This document shows positions 14,463 through 24,263 of a stretch of 37,276 nucleotides of DNA, one piece after another (the first letter of the stretch is position 1; each line of letters opens with the position of its first letter). The notes below the pieces were generated by a model. It ran no database searches, was not told the origin of the DNA, and saw only the letters and a list, made by a program, of their open reading frames with translations. The position numbers were made by a program, and so were the translations under genes. Source of the stretch: Candidatus Mediterraneibacter excrementigallinarum. GTDB taxonomy: Bacteria > Bacillota > Clostridia > Lachnospirales > Lachnospiraceae. Where the stretch lies: NCBI GenBank assembly GCA_019120075.1, contig DWVT01000109.1, forward strand, positions 1 to 37,276, written 5' to 3'.

Positions 14463-16442
14463 ATGAAAAAATGGCTTAAAAGGTGGGATTTGTCGGCGGT
14501 ATATAAGATTTTTCTTGTTCTGCTGGACGTTCTGTTTATAAATGTCAGTTCATTTCTGGCGCTCTGGATCAGATTTAACATGTATGCGGCAGATATACCG
14601 GTGGAGTATTTCACGTCAGTCCGGGAACTCGTGATACCGAATACAATTGTAACACTGATCGTATTTGCCTGTTTCAAACTGTATACAAGTCTCTGGCGGT
14701 ATGCCAGCATCAAGGAACTTGTGAATATTGTCGGAGCGTGTCTTATCTCCATGCTTCTGAATGTACTCGCATATTATCTGACCTACCGTCCGATCTACAG
14801 AAGCTACTTCGTGCTGTATGGAGCATCTCTGTTCCTCCTGACCTGTGTGAGCCGCTTTTCTTACCGGCTGGTCCGTCTTATATACCGGAGCAATATGCAT
14901 GGGGCGCACATGAGAAACACTATGATTATCGGAGCAGGAGAGGCATGCAATGTGGTGATGAAGGAATTGGAACTGAGTACAAAGCTGGATTCAAAACTTT
15001 GCTGCATTATTGACGATAATCCGAGAAAACACGGGACATATATCCACGGCGTGAAGATCGTGGGCGGAAGAGATACCATCCTGGAAAATGCGCGGAAATA
15101 CGGGATCACCGAGATCATTATCGCTATTCCAAGCGCCAGCAAGGCGGAACAGCGAAAGATTCTTGAAATCTGCCAGAAAGTTCCAAACTGTGATCTGAAG
15201 ATTCTTCCAGGGGTGTATCAGCTTGTAAATGGAGATGTCACAGTATCCAAGCTGCGCCATGTGGAGATCGAAGATCTTCTGGGACGGGATCCTGTGCAGA
15301 TCACTACAGAGAAAATCGGCCGGTATGTATCTGACAAAGTGGTGCTGGTGACCGGCGGAGGCGGCAGCATCGGCAGCGAGCTCTGCCGTCAGATCGCGGC
15401 CAATGGCGTCCGCCAGCTCATCATATTTGATATTTACGAAAACAATGCATATGATATCCAGCAGGAACTGAGAGCAAAATATCCGAATCTTGATCTTGTG
15501 GTCCTGATCGGATCTGTGAGGAACGGAAGAAAGATAAACAGTGTCTTCGCTGAGTACAGACCCGATATCGTCTATCACGCGGCGGCTCACAAACATGTGC
15601 CGCTGATGGAGGACAGCCCTAATGAGGCGATCAAGAACAATGTCTTTGGAACATACAAGGTGGCTCTGGCAGCTGACCGTTTCGGAACACAGAAGTTTGT
15701 GCTTATCTCGACTGATAAGGCAGTCAATCCTACAAACATTATGGGGGCATCCAAGCGGATGTGTGAGATGATCATCCAGATGTTTAACAACCATTCAAAG
15801 ACGGAATATGTGGCGGTGCGTTTCGGAAACGTGCTGGGCAGCAACGGAAGCGTGATCCCTCTGTTTAAAAAGCAGATCGAGGCGGGGGGACCTGTGACGG
15901 TCACTCATCCGGATATCATCCGTTACTTTATGACTATACCTGAGGCGGTATCCCTTGTGCTCCAGGCAGGAGCCAGTGCGAAGGGCGGGGAAATTTTCGT
16001 TCTTGACATGGGGCAGCCGGTGAAGATTGCGGATCTGGCAAGAAATCTGATCCAGCTTTCAGGTTATGTCCCGGGCCGGGATATCGAGATCAAATATACA
16101 GGTCTCCGTCCGGGAGAAAAGCTTTATGAAGAACTCCTTATGGATGAGGAAGGGCTTCAGGAGACAGAAAATGAACTGATCCATATCGGGAAACCTATTG
16201 AGTTTGATGAAGATGAATTTGTGAAAGACCTCGAAGATCTTTACAGGGAGGCGTACGCAGAGACAAAAGAGATGAAACAGATCGTTCATAAGATTGTACC
16301 GACTTATCATCTTCGGGAGGCCGATATTGAGAGAGACAGAAAGATACAGGAAAGTCTGCATGACGAGTTCCCGGATCATAATTCGGAACTTCCAAGTGCG
16401 TTTTTAAATCAGACTGTTGCTGATAACAGCATATCACATTAG
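14463..16442 (+). CDS. membrane nucleotide-sugar 4,6-dehydratase (PglF/CapD type)
   Basis: Enzymes of this type convert UDP-GlcNAc to the 4-keto-6-deoxy sugar, the first step toward 4-amino sugars. The 659-residue protein has four N-terminal membrane helices (about 15-135), a CoA-binding-like Rossmann domain (about 140-270) and an extended SDR domain. The NAD motif TGGGGSIGSE is at residues 297-306. The active site is STDKAVNPTNIMGASK, with T417-D418-K419 and Met in place of the usual catalytic Tyr, the pattern of PglF-like 4,6-dehydratases. The ATG at 14463 follows GAGG about 12 bases upstream. The aminotransferase next door is the expected partner. Confidence 0.88.
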   Translation: MKKWLKRWDLSAVYKIFLVLLDVLFINVSSFLALWIRFNMYAADIPVEYFTSVRELVIPNTIVTLIVFACFKLYTSLWRYASIKELVNIVGACLISMLLNVLAYYLTYRPIYRSYFVLYGASLFLLTCVSRFSYRLVRLIYRSNMHGAHMRNTMIIGAGEACNVVMKELELSTKLDSKLCCIIDDNPRKHGTYIHGVKIVGGRDTILENARKYGITEIIIAIPSASKAEQRKILEICQKVPNCDLKILPGVYQLVNGDVTVSKLRHVEIEDLLGRDPVQITTEKIGRYVSDKVVLVTGGGGSIGSELCRQIAANGVRQLIIFDIYENNAYDIQQELRAKYPNLDLVVLIGSVRNGRKINSVFAEYRPDIVYHAAAHKHVPLMEDSPNEAIKNNVFGTYKVALAADRFGTQKFVLISTDKAVNPTNIMGASKRMCEMIIQMFNNHSKTEYVAVRFGNVLGSNGSVIPLFKKQIEAGGPVTVTHPDIIRYFMTIPEAVSLVLQAGASAKGGEIFVLDMGQPVKIADLARNLIQLSGYVPGRDIEIKYTGLRPGEKLYEELLMDEEGLQETENELIHIGKPIEFDEDEFVKDLEDLYREAYAETKEMKQIVHKIVPTYHLREADIERDRKIQESLHDEFPDHNSELPSAFLNQTVADNSISH

Positions 16443-16455
16443 GAGGAACACAAGA

Positions 16456-17664
16456 ATGAAGGTTGAGTTTTCACCACCGGATATCACAGAAGACGAAATA
16501 CAGGAGGTTGCAGCGGCTCTTCGCAGCGGCTGGATCACAACGGGCCCGCGCACGAAGGAATTCGAGCGCGGGATTGCCGCATTGTGCGGAACACAGAAAG
16601 CGGTATGTCTGGGCTCGGCGACGGCATGCATGGAGATGACGCTCCGGATTATGGGAATCGGGCCCGGCGACGAGGTGATTACGACTGCTTATACTTATAC
16701 TGCGACGTGCAGCGTGATCTGTCATGTGGGCGCCACCCCGGTCCTCGTGGATACGATGCCCGGAAGCTTTGAAATGGATCCTGCGGAAGTGGAAAAAGCA
16801 GTGACAGAGCGTACGAAGGCTGTCATCTGTGTGGATCTGGCAGGAATCATATATTCAAAATATGACGAGATATATAAAATAGCAGAGGAAAAGAAAAACC
16901 TGTTCCGCCCGTCAAATGAGAGACAGAAAGCTCTTGGACGGATCCTTGTTCTTGCGGACGGAGCTCATGCTCTCGGGGCGGTAAGAGATGGGAAAATGTG
17001 CGGTCAGATTGCTGATTTTACCTGTTTTTCATTTCATGCAGTGAAGAATCTTACTACTGCAGAAGGGGGCGCTGCCACCTGGTCGAAAAAAGTCGAAAAT
17101 TCAGGTATTGACGGAGAAAAACTGTATAAGGACTATATGCTGTATTCCCTTCACGGACAGTCAAAAGATGCCCTTGCAAAAACAAGGGCGGGGGCATGGG
17201 AATATGATATTGTAGCTCCGCTCTATAAATGTAACATGACAGATATTCAGGCGGCCATCGGACTTTCACAGATGAAGCGGTACGGCGAGATCCTGGAACG
17301 GAGAAAGCAGCTTATTGATCGATATGACGAAGCTTTAAAAGGAGAAAAGGTGCAGACTCTGGAGCATTTCGGAGATACCTGGAAGTCAAATGGCCACCTT
17401 TATCTTACACGTCTGACAGGGAAAACAAGAGAGGAGTGCAACCAGATCATTACAGAAATGGCAGAACTTGAAGTTGCGACGAATGTACATTACGCTCCTC
17501 TTCCCATGTTTACGGGATATAAGAATCTCGGATTTGATATCGCGGATTACCCGAATGCATACGCCCAGTTTGAAAACGAGATCACACTGCCCCTGCACAC
17601 CTGTCTGACGGATGAGCAGCAGGAGTATGTGATCGAGACGTTTAAAAAATGTGCGGGAGTGTAA
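16456..17664 (+). CDS. DegT/DnrJ/EryC1/StrS-family sugar aminotransferase (PglE-like)
   Basis: This PLP enzyme moves an amino group from glutamate to the 4-keto group of a nucleotide sugar. The 402-residue product has the N-terminal substrate loop SGWITTGPRTKEFE, the cofactor strand LADGAHALGA and the Schiff-base lysine K197 in FSFHAVKNLTTAEGG. It is somewhat longer than usual because of an insertion around residues 135-160 (EEKKNLFRPSNERQK). AGGAGG overlaps the stop of the preceding gene and fixes the start at 16456; the frame opens at 16417. With the PglF-like dehydratase it would make a UDP-4-amino-4,6-dideoxy-HexNAc. Confidence 0.88.
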   Translation: MKVEFSPPDITEDEIQEVAAALRSGWITTGPRTKEFERGIAALCGTQKAVCLGSATACMEMTLRIMGIGPGDEVITTAYTYTATCSVICHVGATPVLVDTMPGSFEMDPAEVEKAVTERTKAVICVDLAGIIYSKYDEIYKIAEEKKNLFRPSNERQKALGRILVLADGAHALGAVRDGKMCGQIADFTCFSFHAVKNLTTAEGGAATWSKKVENSGIDGEKLYKDYMLYSLHGQSKDALAKTRAGAWEYDIVAPLYKCNMTDIQAAIGLSQMKRYGEILERRKQLIDRYDEALKGEKVQTLEHFGDTWKSNGHLYLTRLTGKTREECNQIITEMAELEVATNVHYAPLPMFTGYKNLGFDIADYPNAYAQFENEITLPLHTCLTDEQQEYVIETFKKCAGV

Positions 17665-17671
17665 ACAGGCG

Positions 17672-18751
17672 ATGAAAGCGATGGAACGACCGTTTTTTAC
17701 GGTGGTCATGCCGGCGTACGGCGTGGAGAGGTATCTTCAGGACGCTGTAGAAAGTATACGGGAGCAGACCTTTACTGACTGGGAACTTGTCATTGTTGAT
17801 GACGGCTCGCCGGATGGAACAGGCGGGCTGGCAGACAGACTGGAAAAACAGGATGACAGAGTCCGCGTGATCCACCATACTGAAAACCGCGGGTTGAGCG
17901 AGGCCAGGAATACCGGGATTGACGCGGCGAAAGGAAGGTATATCTGGTTTATGGATCCGGACGACCGGGTAGATTCGGATCTTCTGGAAAAAGTATACCT
18001 CTCTCTCAAAGAAAATCCGGCGCATCTGGTGATTTTCGGACATACCGAGGAATATTATGACGCGGATGGCAGTCTGAACTATACGCATCGGATCCTGCCG
18101 GAGAAAAAAAGGTTTTCCACAAAAGGGGAACTGCGCCCCTATGTGATCCGGCTGGAGCAGGAGACGATCTATGGATACGCCTGGAATAAGATGTATAGTC
18201 TGGACTATATCAGAGAGAAAAAACTGCGGTTTGAGACAGTGACACTGATTGAAGATATAGTGTTTAACATACAGTACTGCATGGATATCGTGAGTATGAA
18301 CATACTGGATATCACACCCTATCATTACGCAAAGCGGATGGAGGGGAGCCTGACGACAAAGTTTGTGCCGGATTATTATGAACTCCACGAGAGAAGGATC
18401 CGTATGCTCTATGAGCAGCAGCAGTACTGGCATACAGACACGGAGGAGACCTGCGCTGTGCTTGGAAGTCTGTACGGGAGATATATTCTCTCCGCTCTGG
18501 AGCGAAACTGTGATAAACGTTCCGGTATGAAGCATAAAGACAGGAAAGCATTCTGTAAAGGCGTGTTCGGATCTCCGCTCTTCCGTGCACTGATACCAAA
18601 GGCACAGGCACAGGACAGCAGAGCGCTGAAGATCGCGCTGAGATTGATGAAGTCGGGAAACATTGTCTCCTGTCTTGCCCTTGGGAGGGCAGTTCATGTC
18701 ATCCGTTCGGGAATGCCTATGCTCTATTCGAAAGTAAAATCAGAGAGATGA
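17672..18751 (+). CDS. family 2 glycosyltransferase
   Basis: The 359-residue protein has a GT-A fold: VVMPAYGVERYLQDAVESIREQ at the start, VDDGSPDGTG, and the DxD-type metal site in FMDPDDRVD near residue 95. The C-terminal part is specific to this enzyme and has no clear membrane helix. The start is uncertain: GTG 17651, ATG 17672 and ATG 17681 are in frame. I prefer 17672, because GGGAG lies 12 bases upstream and the core motif begins soon after. It adds an unknown sugar to the repeat unit. It stands between the amino-sugar genes and the initiating transferase. Confidence 0.83.
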   Translation: MKAMERPFFTVVMPAYGVERYLQDAVESIREQTFTDWELVIVDDGSPDGTGGLADRLEKQDDRVRVIHHTENRGLSEARNTGIDAAKGRYIWFMDPDDRVDSDLLEKVYLSLKENPAHLVIFGHTEEYYDADGSLNYTHRILPEKKRFSTKGELRPYVIRLEQETIYGYAWNKMYSLDYIREKKLRFETVTLIEDIVFNIQYCMDIVSMNILDITPYHYAKRMEGSLTTKFVPDYYELHERRIRMLYEQQQYWHTDTEETCAVLGSLYGRYILSALERNCDKRSGMKHKDRKAFCKGVFGSPLFRALIPKAQAQDSRALKIALRLMKSGNIVSCLALGRAVHVIRSGMPMLYSKVKSER

Positions 18752-18761
18752 GGAGAAGGAT

Positions 18762-19463
18762 ATGCGGCTGAAACGCTGGGACCAGCTCCCGGAATACATG
18801 AAGAATGAAAAAGTAAGACCATATTATGAAATGCTGAAAAGACGGCAGTGGGATCTTCTGCTGAAACGGGTGATGGATCTTGTCATGGCGCTGATCCTTA
18901 CGGTGATATTGTCACCCGTTATGCTGATCCTCGCGGTCTGCATTAAGCTGGACAGCAGGGGGCCGGTCTTTTTCCGGCAGAAACGGATCACAAGGTATGG
19001 AAAAGTGTACCGGATCTTTAAATTCCGGACCATGATCGCGGACGCCGACAAGAAAGGTCCGGCGGTCACTGCGGCGGGAGACAGCCGTATCACCCGCATG
19101 GGAAATCTTTTAAGAAAATGCAGACTGGATGAGCTTCCCCAGCTTTTCAATGTGATCAGCGGCGATATGAGCTTTGTGGGGACCAGGCCCGAGGTGAAGA
19201 AGTATGTGGACGCGTATTCGGACGAGATGTTCGCAACGCTCCTGCTCCCGGCGGGAATCACATCCAGGACGAGCATTGCCTATAAGGATGAAGACGAGGT
19301 AATGGAGAAGTATCTGAGAGAGACCGGAAGTACGGTGGACGAGATTTACATCCGGTATGTCCTTCCAGAAAAAATGAAATATAATCTGGATTATCTGAAG
19401 AAATTCAGTATTTTCGGGGATATCAAAGTGATGATCGATACGGTGTTTGCCGTCATTCGATAG
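18762..19463 (+). CDS. initiating phosphoglycosyl transferase (PglC/Bac_transf type)
   Basis: The protein transfers a sugar phosphate from a UDP-sugar to undecaprenyl phosphate, the first committed membrane step of the polymer. The 233-residue product is the short monotopic form. One hydrophobic helix (about 36-60, KRVMDLVMALILTVILSPVML) is followed by the Bac_transf domain with GPVFFRQKRITRYGKVYRIFKFRTM and the catalytic Asp-Glu in RLDELPQLFNV. GAGGAGAAGG lies just before the ATG. Its neighbours suggest the first sugar is the amino-dideoxy sugar made by the PglF/PglE-like pair. This is an inference. Confidence 0.9.
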   Translation: MRLKRWDQLPEYMKNEKVRPYYEMLKRRQWDLLLKRVMDLVMALILTVILSPVMLILAVCIKLDSRGPVFFRQKRITRYGKVYRIFKFRTMIADADKKGPAVTAAGDSRITRMGNLLRKCRLDELPQLFNVISGDMSFVGTRPEVKKYVDAYSDEMFATLLLPAGITSRTSIAYKDEDEVMEKYLRETGSTVDEIYIRYVLPEKMKYNLDYLKKFSIFGDIKVMIDTVFAVIR

Positions 19464-19499
19464 AAAAAGAAAACCCAATAAGATCGGAGTTATCAGAAT

Positions 19500-20735
19500 A
19501 TGTACAAGATCGCAGTTGTTACCATGGGCGTGCGCCTGAATGATGAAAAAGGATATACGAGGTTCCGTTATATCTGTGAGTTCCTCACGGATGCAGGATA
19601 CAAGGTGGACCTGATCACGACCACATTTCAGCACTGGGAGAAAGCCCAGAGAGACCTGGACAAGATCAGAAAAGAGGATTATAAATTCGGGATCAAATTT
19701 ATCTATGAACCGGGATATAAGAAAAATGTAGATCCCCGGAGAATACACAGCCATGCCGTGGCGGCAAAGAATCTGACTGCTCTCCTTGAAAAAGAGGGGG
19801 ACTATGATCTGATCTATGCGGAGATTCCGCCAAACGACGTTGCACTGGCTGCAGCGGAATTTGCAAAAAGGCAAGGGATTCCTTTTGTGGCGGATGTCAA
19901 CGATCTGTGGCCTGAGGCCATGCGGATGGTCCTGGATATTCCCGTGGTGAGCGATATCCTGTTCTATCCGCTGAAACGGGATGCGGAGAAGGTGTACAGC
20001 CTTGTATCCGGCGTTATCGGAACATCAGACGAATATCGGGACCGCCCGTTTCAGAGACAGGAACGCCCGATCCCGCGGGAGACCGTCTATGTGGGGAATG
20101 AACTGAAGGAATTCGATGAAGGTGCTGAGAAGAATCGGGAGGAAATAAGGAAACCCGATGGAGAGTTCTGGGTGTCCTACGCAGGGACTATCGGCACCAG
20201 CTACGATATCCGTACCATGGTGCTGGCTGCGGAAGAACTCATGAAAAGAGGGAGAACGGAGATCAGATTTAAGATCCTGGGCGGAGGTCCGATGAAAGAA
20301 GAACTGGAAGAACTTGCTTCCTCAAGAAACATTTCCAGTGTTGAATTTGTCGGATATGCACCGTATGATAAGATGGCAGCGTACTTAAAGGCGTCAGACG
20401 TCCTGGTCAATTCCTTTGTGAGAAAAGCGCCCCAGAGCATCGTCACTAAGATCGGTGATTATCTGGCGGCCGGGAAGCCCATGATCAATACATGTATGAG
20501 CCCGGAATTCCGTGCAAAGGTAGAACACGACGGGTTCGGGATTAATATCGAACCTGAGGACGCGGACGTACTTGCGGATGCGGTGGAATATCTCTATCAG
20601 CATAAAGACAGGTGTCTGGAGATGGGGCGGAGAGCGAGAATGATCGCGGAAGAGCAGTTTGACCGTCCAAAGTCCTATCGAAAGATTGAGACGCTGATCC
20701 GCGGACTTATCGAGAAAAATCAGAATGAGGGATAA
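19500..20735 (+). CDS. family 4 glycosyltransferase (GT-B fold)
   Basis: The 411-residue cytosolic or membrane-associated enzyme has the two Rossmann domains of GT-B transferases. The N-terminal domain includes the region DLIYAEIPPNDVALAAAE and DVNDLWPEAM, as in WbuB-like proteins. The C-terminal domain has RFKILGGGPMKEELEELA, VEFVGYAPYDKMAAYLKASDVLVNSF and the donor-site region near KIGDYLAAGKPMI. The sugar is unknown. It follows the initiating transferase after 36 bases and may add the second residue of the unit. Confidence 0.86.
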   Translation: MYKIAVVTMGVRLNDEKGYTRFRYICEFLTDAGYKVDLITTTFQHWEKAQRDLDKIRKEDYKFGIKFIYEPGYKKNVDPRRIHSHAVAAKNLTALLEKEGDYDLIYAEIPPNDVALAAAEFAKRQGIPFVADVNDLWPEAMRMVLDIPVVSDILFYPLKRDAEKVYSLVSGVIGTSDEYRDRPFQRQERPIPRETVYVGNELKEFDEGAEKNREEIRKPDGEFWVSYAGTIGTSYDIRTMVLAAEELMKRGRTEIRFKILGGGPMKEELEELASSRNISSVEFVGYAPYDKMAAYLKASDVLVNSFVRKAPQSIVTKIGDYLAAGKPMINTCMSPEFRAKVEHDGFGINIEPEDADVLADAVEYLYQHKDRCLEMGRRARMIAEEQFDRPKSYRKIETLIRGLIEKNQNEG

Positions 20736-20737
20736 AG

Positions 20738-22135
20738 ATGGAGAAGTTAAAACAGAATTACGAGGAGATCACAGAACTTGTTTTTAAGATATGTTATCTT
20801 CTTCTGACACTGGCTACATTTATAACAGTGATCTATGCGTCGCCGGTTCAGCCAATCCTTGTAAAAGTTTCGCTGGTGCTGGGAATGGTTATGATCCTGA
20901 TCCGTGCGATCAAGATCAGAAAATATGCAAAAATGCCATGCGTGATCCTGATGGTCCTGTTTTGCCTGAGTTTTCTCTTTACGGCGGTGATGAACCGACA
21001 GTACGGGATCACGGAAAACGGGAAATGGGTGATCTGGACCGGGATCCAGTTCTTTGCTCTTTATGTGTGCGATGTGGAGCGCAACCCGGCGAAGTACCGC
21101 CGGGAGTTCCGGATCCTGTCCCATATCATGATCGTATGCGGCTCTCTGGCGGCTGTGGCGAGCATTGTACAGCTCTTCCAGGTCTACTCTCAGTTTATTA
21201 CCACAGCGGATGGGGAATTCATCGTGACTGGTTATACCTGGGGCAGGCTTTGGGGCGTATACACAGATCCAAATTACGGAGCGGTGTTCAGTGTGATCGT
21301 GATCATATTGTCTCTTCTCTTCCTTCTGCAGAGAAAAGGCATTATCCGTATCGCATATATTATAAGTATCGTGCTCAATTTCATTTATTTCGTATATTCT
21401 GACTCCCGTACAGGCGAGATCGCTATGGTGGTCAGCCTGGGTGTTTTCCTGATACTTTATATCAGTAAAAAGAAGGAGATGTCCAGGAAACTGGTCAGGT
21501 TCGGCGTGCCTGCTGTTCTGGTCCTGTGCATTGCAGCAGCAGGATTCGGCGGAATGCAGGTTATGAAAAGCCAGTATGGAAAATATTATTCAGCTGTCTC
21601 TGCGGAGAGGGCCAAGAATCAGCCGAAGCAGGAAGTGAAAAAGGATAACGGTACTGCCGGCAGAAAACAGGATATTCAACAGGATGTATCCAACGGAAGG
21701 TTTGAGCTGTGGCAGAGCGCGGTGGAAGTGTGGGAGACCAGCCCGGTCTACGGAGCAGGGTACTCTACTTTCGTTCCCTATGCACAGGAACATGTCCCGG
21801 ATACATATGCGGTCAACAATGACCAGGGGAACTATACCAGTATGCACAACACCTTTTTTAATACCCTTGCATTCCAGGGGACCATCGGCGCAGTCCTGTT
21901 TGTGCTGATCGCACTGAGGATCCTTGTATATGTTCTGCTTCCTGTACTTCGGGCGCAGGGAGATGACGCGGCGGAACTTGCCGCCATGCTGGCCTGCACA
22001 GGAGTGGTAGTGGTGAGTATGATGTTCCTGCTGGACGGCATATATACAAACTCTCCGGGAAGCTTTGTCCTCTGGACATTCGCCGGATATATGGTACGGT
22101 ACGCTTACCGGAAACGCAGAGAGGGATCAAAATGA
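20738..22135 (+). CDS. Wzy-like polysaccharide polymerase (O-antigen ligase/polymerase family)
   Basis: The 465-residue integral membrane protein has about eleven hydrophobic segments. A large outside loop (about residues 275-380) contains YTDPNYGA upstream and VSNGRFELWQSAVEVWETSPVYGAGY with SMHNTFFNTLAFQG, typical of the Wzy_C family. In this context it would join lipid-linked repeat units into a chain outside the cell. It starts 3 bases after the previous stop, with GAGGG as ribosome site, and overlaps the next gene by 4 bases. Confidence 0.82.
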   Translation: MEKLKQNYEEITELVFKICYLLLTLATFITVIYASPVQPILVKVSLVLGMVMILIRAIKIRKYAKMPCVILMVLFCLSFLFTAVMNRQYGITENGKWVIWTGIQFFALYVCDVERNPAKYRREFRILSHIMIVCGSLAAVASIVQLFQVYSQFITTADGEFIVTGYTWGRLWGVYTDPNYGAVFSVIVIILSLLFLLQRKGIIRIAYIISIVLNFIYFVYSDSRTGEIAMVVSLGVFLILYISKKKEMSRKLVRFGVPAVLVLCIAAAGFGGMQVMKSQYGKYYSAVSAERAKNQPKQEVKKDNGTAGRKQDIQQDVSNGRFELWQSAVEVWETSPVYGAGYSTFVPYAQEHVPDTYAVNNDQGNYTSMHNTFFNTLAFQGTIGAVLFVLIALRILVYVLLPVLRAQGDDAAELAAMLACTGVVVVSMMFLLDGIYTNSPGSFVLWTFAGYMVRYAYRKRREGSK

Positions 22136-23235
22136 AAAAAATGCTCGCGGGCTTTATCATGGACGGAAAGTCGGGAGGAATCGACAGGTATCTTCTCAAC
22201 TTCATTGAGACAGTCCATGAACAGACCCGGGTTGATCTTCTTACAAATGAGATCGATCCGGATCTTGAAAAACAATTGGAAAAATATCATACACGGCTGT
22301 TTGCCATAGCAAATCTGAAGCATCCGCTTTCCCAGTACAGACAGGTGAGGAAGATCCTGCGGGAAGGCGGGTATGATGCTGTCTATCTGAACATCTCAAC
22401 AGCGATCGACTGTATCGCAGCCATCGCATCGAAACATGAGAAGATCCCGGTGCGGATCCTTCACAGTCATTCCAGCGGAAATGACTGTGAGAGTGGGCTG
22501 AAGCGGAATCTGTTCAATTTTATCCACAAAATCTGCAGGTGTTTTCTATACCGGTATGCGACAAAATACTGCGGCTGTTCCGTACGCGCGGGGGAGTGGA
22601 TGTTTCCGGAGAAGATCGTGCGCTCCGGCCGGTTTGAAGTGATCTTCAATGCGGTGGATCGGGAGAAATACAGGTATGATGAGGCTGTGAGGCAGGAAGT
22701 GAGGGGAGAGCTTGGACTTGGCGGACACTTTGTGGTGGGACACGCCGGGAATTTCTGTTACCAGAAGAACCACTTCTTTCTGCTGGATGTATTTGAAGAA
22801 ATCTGTAAGAAACAACCGGATGCAGTCCTTCTCCTCGCCGGAGACGGTGTTCGTTTTGAGGCGGTAAAAGAGAAAGTGAGAGAGAAAGGGCTGGAGTCTT
22901 CGGTGCGGATGCTTGGACGCCGCCCTGATGTGGGAAGGCTGTATCAGGCTATGGACGTTTTCGTTCTGCCTTCTAATTTTGAAGGACTTCCCATTGCCGG
23001 GATCGAGGCCCAGTCTGCGGGACTGCCGTGTTTCATGAGCAGCCGGATCACAGAGGAGTCCAGGATCACGGAGAACTGTCGTTTCCTTCCTCTGGAGACA
23101 GGTGCTGAAGAATGGGCGCAGGAAATTCTGGGCGTCCAAGGAGAGCGGAAAGCGGCGGTATTTCTGAAAAACGCAGACGATTATGATCTGGCCAGTCAGA
23201 AAAGGCAGCTGCTGTCTCTGGCAGAAAATATATAA
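22132..23235 (+). CDS. family 4 glycosyltransferase
   Basis: The 367-residue GT-B enzyme begins MKKMLAGFIMDGKSGGIDRYLLNF, the glycine-rich loop of GT4 proteins. It has RILHSHSSGND, then the C-terminal domain with GHAGNFCYQKNHFFLLDVFEEICKKQPDAVLLLAGDG and the donor-binding Glu region VFVLPSNFEGLPIAGIEAQSAGLP. It overlaps wzy by the ATGA at 22132-22135, so the two are translationally coupled. The sugar is unknown. Confidence 0.87.
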   Translation: MKKMLAGFIMDGKSGGIDRYLLNFIETVHEQTRVDLLTNEIDPDLEKQLEKYHTRLFAIANLKHPLSQYRQVRKILREGGYDAVYLNISTAIDCIAAIASKHEKIPVRILHSHSSGNDCESGLKRNLFNFIHKICRCFLYRYATKYCGCSVRAGEWMFPEKIVRSGRFEVIFNAVDREKYRYDEAVRQEVRGELGLGGHFVVGHAGNFCYQKNHFFLLDVFEEICKKQPDAVLLLAGDGVRFEAVKEKVREKGLESSVRMLGRRPDVGRLYQAMDVFVLPSNFEGLPIAGIEAQSAGLPCFMSSRITEESRITENCRFLPLETGAEEWAQEILGVQGERKAAVFLKNADDYDLASQKRQLLSLAENI

Positions 23236-23255
23236 CAGAGGGGAGACGACGACCA

Positions 23256-24254
23256 ATGGAAAAAGTCAGTGTGATCGTACCGATCTATAACGTGGAAAAA
23301 TATCTGGACAACTGTGTCAAGAGTATATTAAGACAGACTTACCGGAATCTGGAGATCCTTCTGGTGGACGACGGTTCGCCGGACCGATGCCCCCAGATGT
23401 GCGACGAATATGCCGGGCAGGATGACCGGATCCGCGTGATACACAAGGAGAACGGAGGACTGGGAGACGCCAGGAACGCAGGAATCCGGGAAGCTACAGG
23501 AAAGTATTTCCTGTGCGTGGACAGCGACGACCGGATCCGGGAAGATCTGGTCAGCGTTACGGTAGAAGCGGCGGAGAAGACACAGGCGGATATTGTTGTC
23601 TTCGATTATGCGGGGGAGACGCCGGACAGGAAACAGACAGATCTTTTCACCTTTGATCTCCCCGAGGACAGAACATTTTGTGCGGCAGAAGAACCCGCTG
23701 TGATCATGCGGACCTGTTCCGCAGTGAATAAGCTGTACCTGAGAAAATTCTGGGAGAAGTCAGGCCTGTCATTTCCGGCAGGAAGGTATTATGAGGACCT
23801 GGCGACAATTCCGAAACTCCTTGCTGAGGCAGACAGGATCGTTTATAAAAAAGAAGTGCTCTATTACTATCTGACCAGAGAAGACTCGATCACACACAGC
23901 TCTGATTTCTCGAGAAGCTATGCCGACCGTACCAGAGCAGTGGATGAACTGCTTGATTTCTTCCGGAAACAAAGTCTGGACCAGACATACCGGGATGAGC
24001 TGGAATATCTGGTCTTTGAAAATACCTGGTTCGTTCCGTCCAAGGAGATCGTGCTGAATGATCGGAAAAGCATATATCTGGACAAGTTCCGGGAGTACTC
24101 TCTGGAGAAATATCCGGATCTGGAGAACAACAGATATATATCAGAGCTGTCCGGAAAAGATAAGATTCTCTGGGCGCTTCTCAGAAGAAAAATGTATGCT
24201 GTGATGGTCCTGATGTCACAGCTGAGACGGCTCAAAGAAAGGATCACAGGATAG
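23256..24254 (+). CDS. family 2 glycosyltransferase, tandem copy 1
   Basis: The 332-residue GT-A enzyme has VSVIVPIYNVEKYLDNCVKSIL, LVDDGSPDRCPQMCDEYA, KENGGLGDARNAGI and the metal site CVDSDDRI. It closely resembles the next gene along its whole length, including a shared C-terminal block (TYRDELEYLVF...PSKE, then a basic tail), so the two arose by tandem duplication. GAGGGGAG precedes the ATG. The sugar is unknown. Confidence 0.87.
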   Translation: MEKVSVIVPIYNVEKYLDNCVKSILRQTYRNLEILLVDDGSPDRCPQMCDEYAGQDDRIRVIHKENGGLGDARNAGIREATGKYFLCVDSDDRIREDLVSVTVEAAEKTQADIVVFDYAGETPDRKQTDLFTFDLPEDRTFCAAEEPAVIMRTCSAVNKLYLRKFWEKSGLSFPAGRYYEDLATIPKLLAEADRIVYKKEVLYYYLTREDSITHSSDFSRSYADRTRAVDELLDFFRKQSLDQTYRDELEYLVFENTWFVPSKEIVLNDRKSIYLDKFREYSLEKYPDLENNRYISELSGKDKILWALLRRKMYAVMVLMSQLRRLKERITG

Positions 24255-24263
24255 CAGGAGGAA

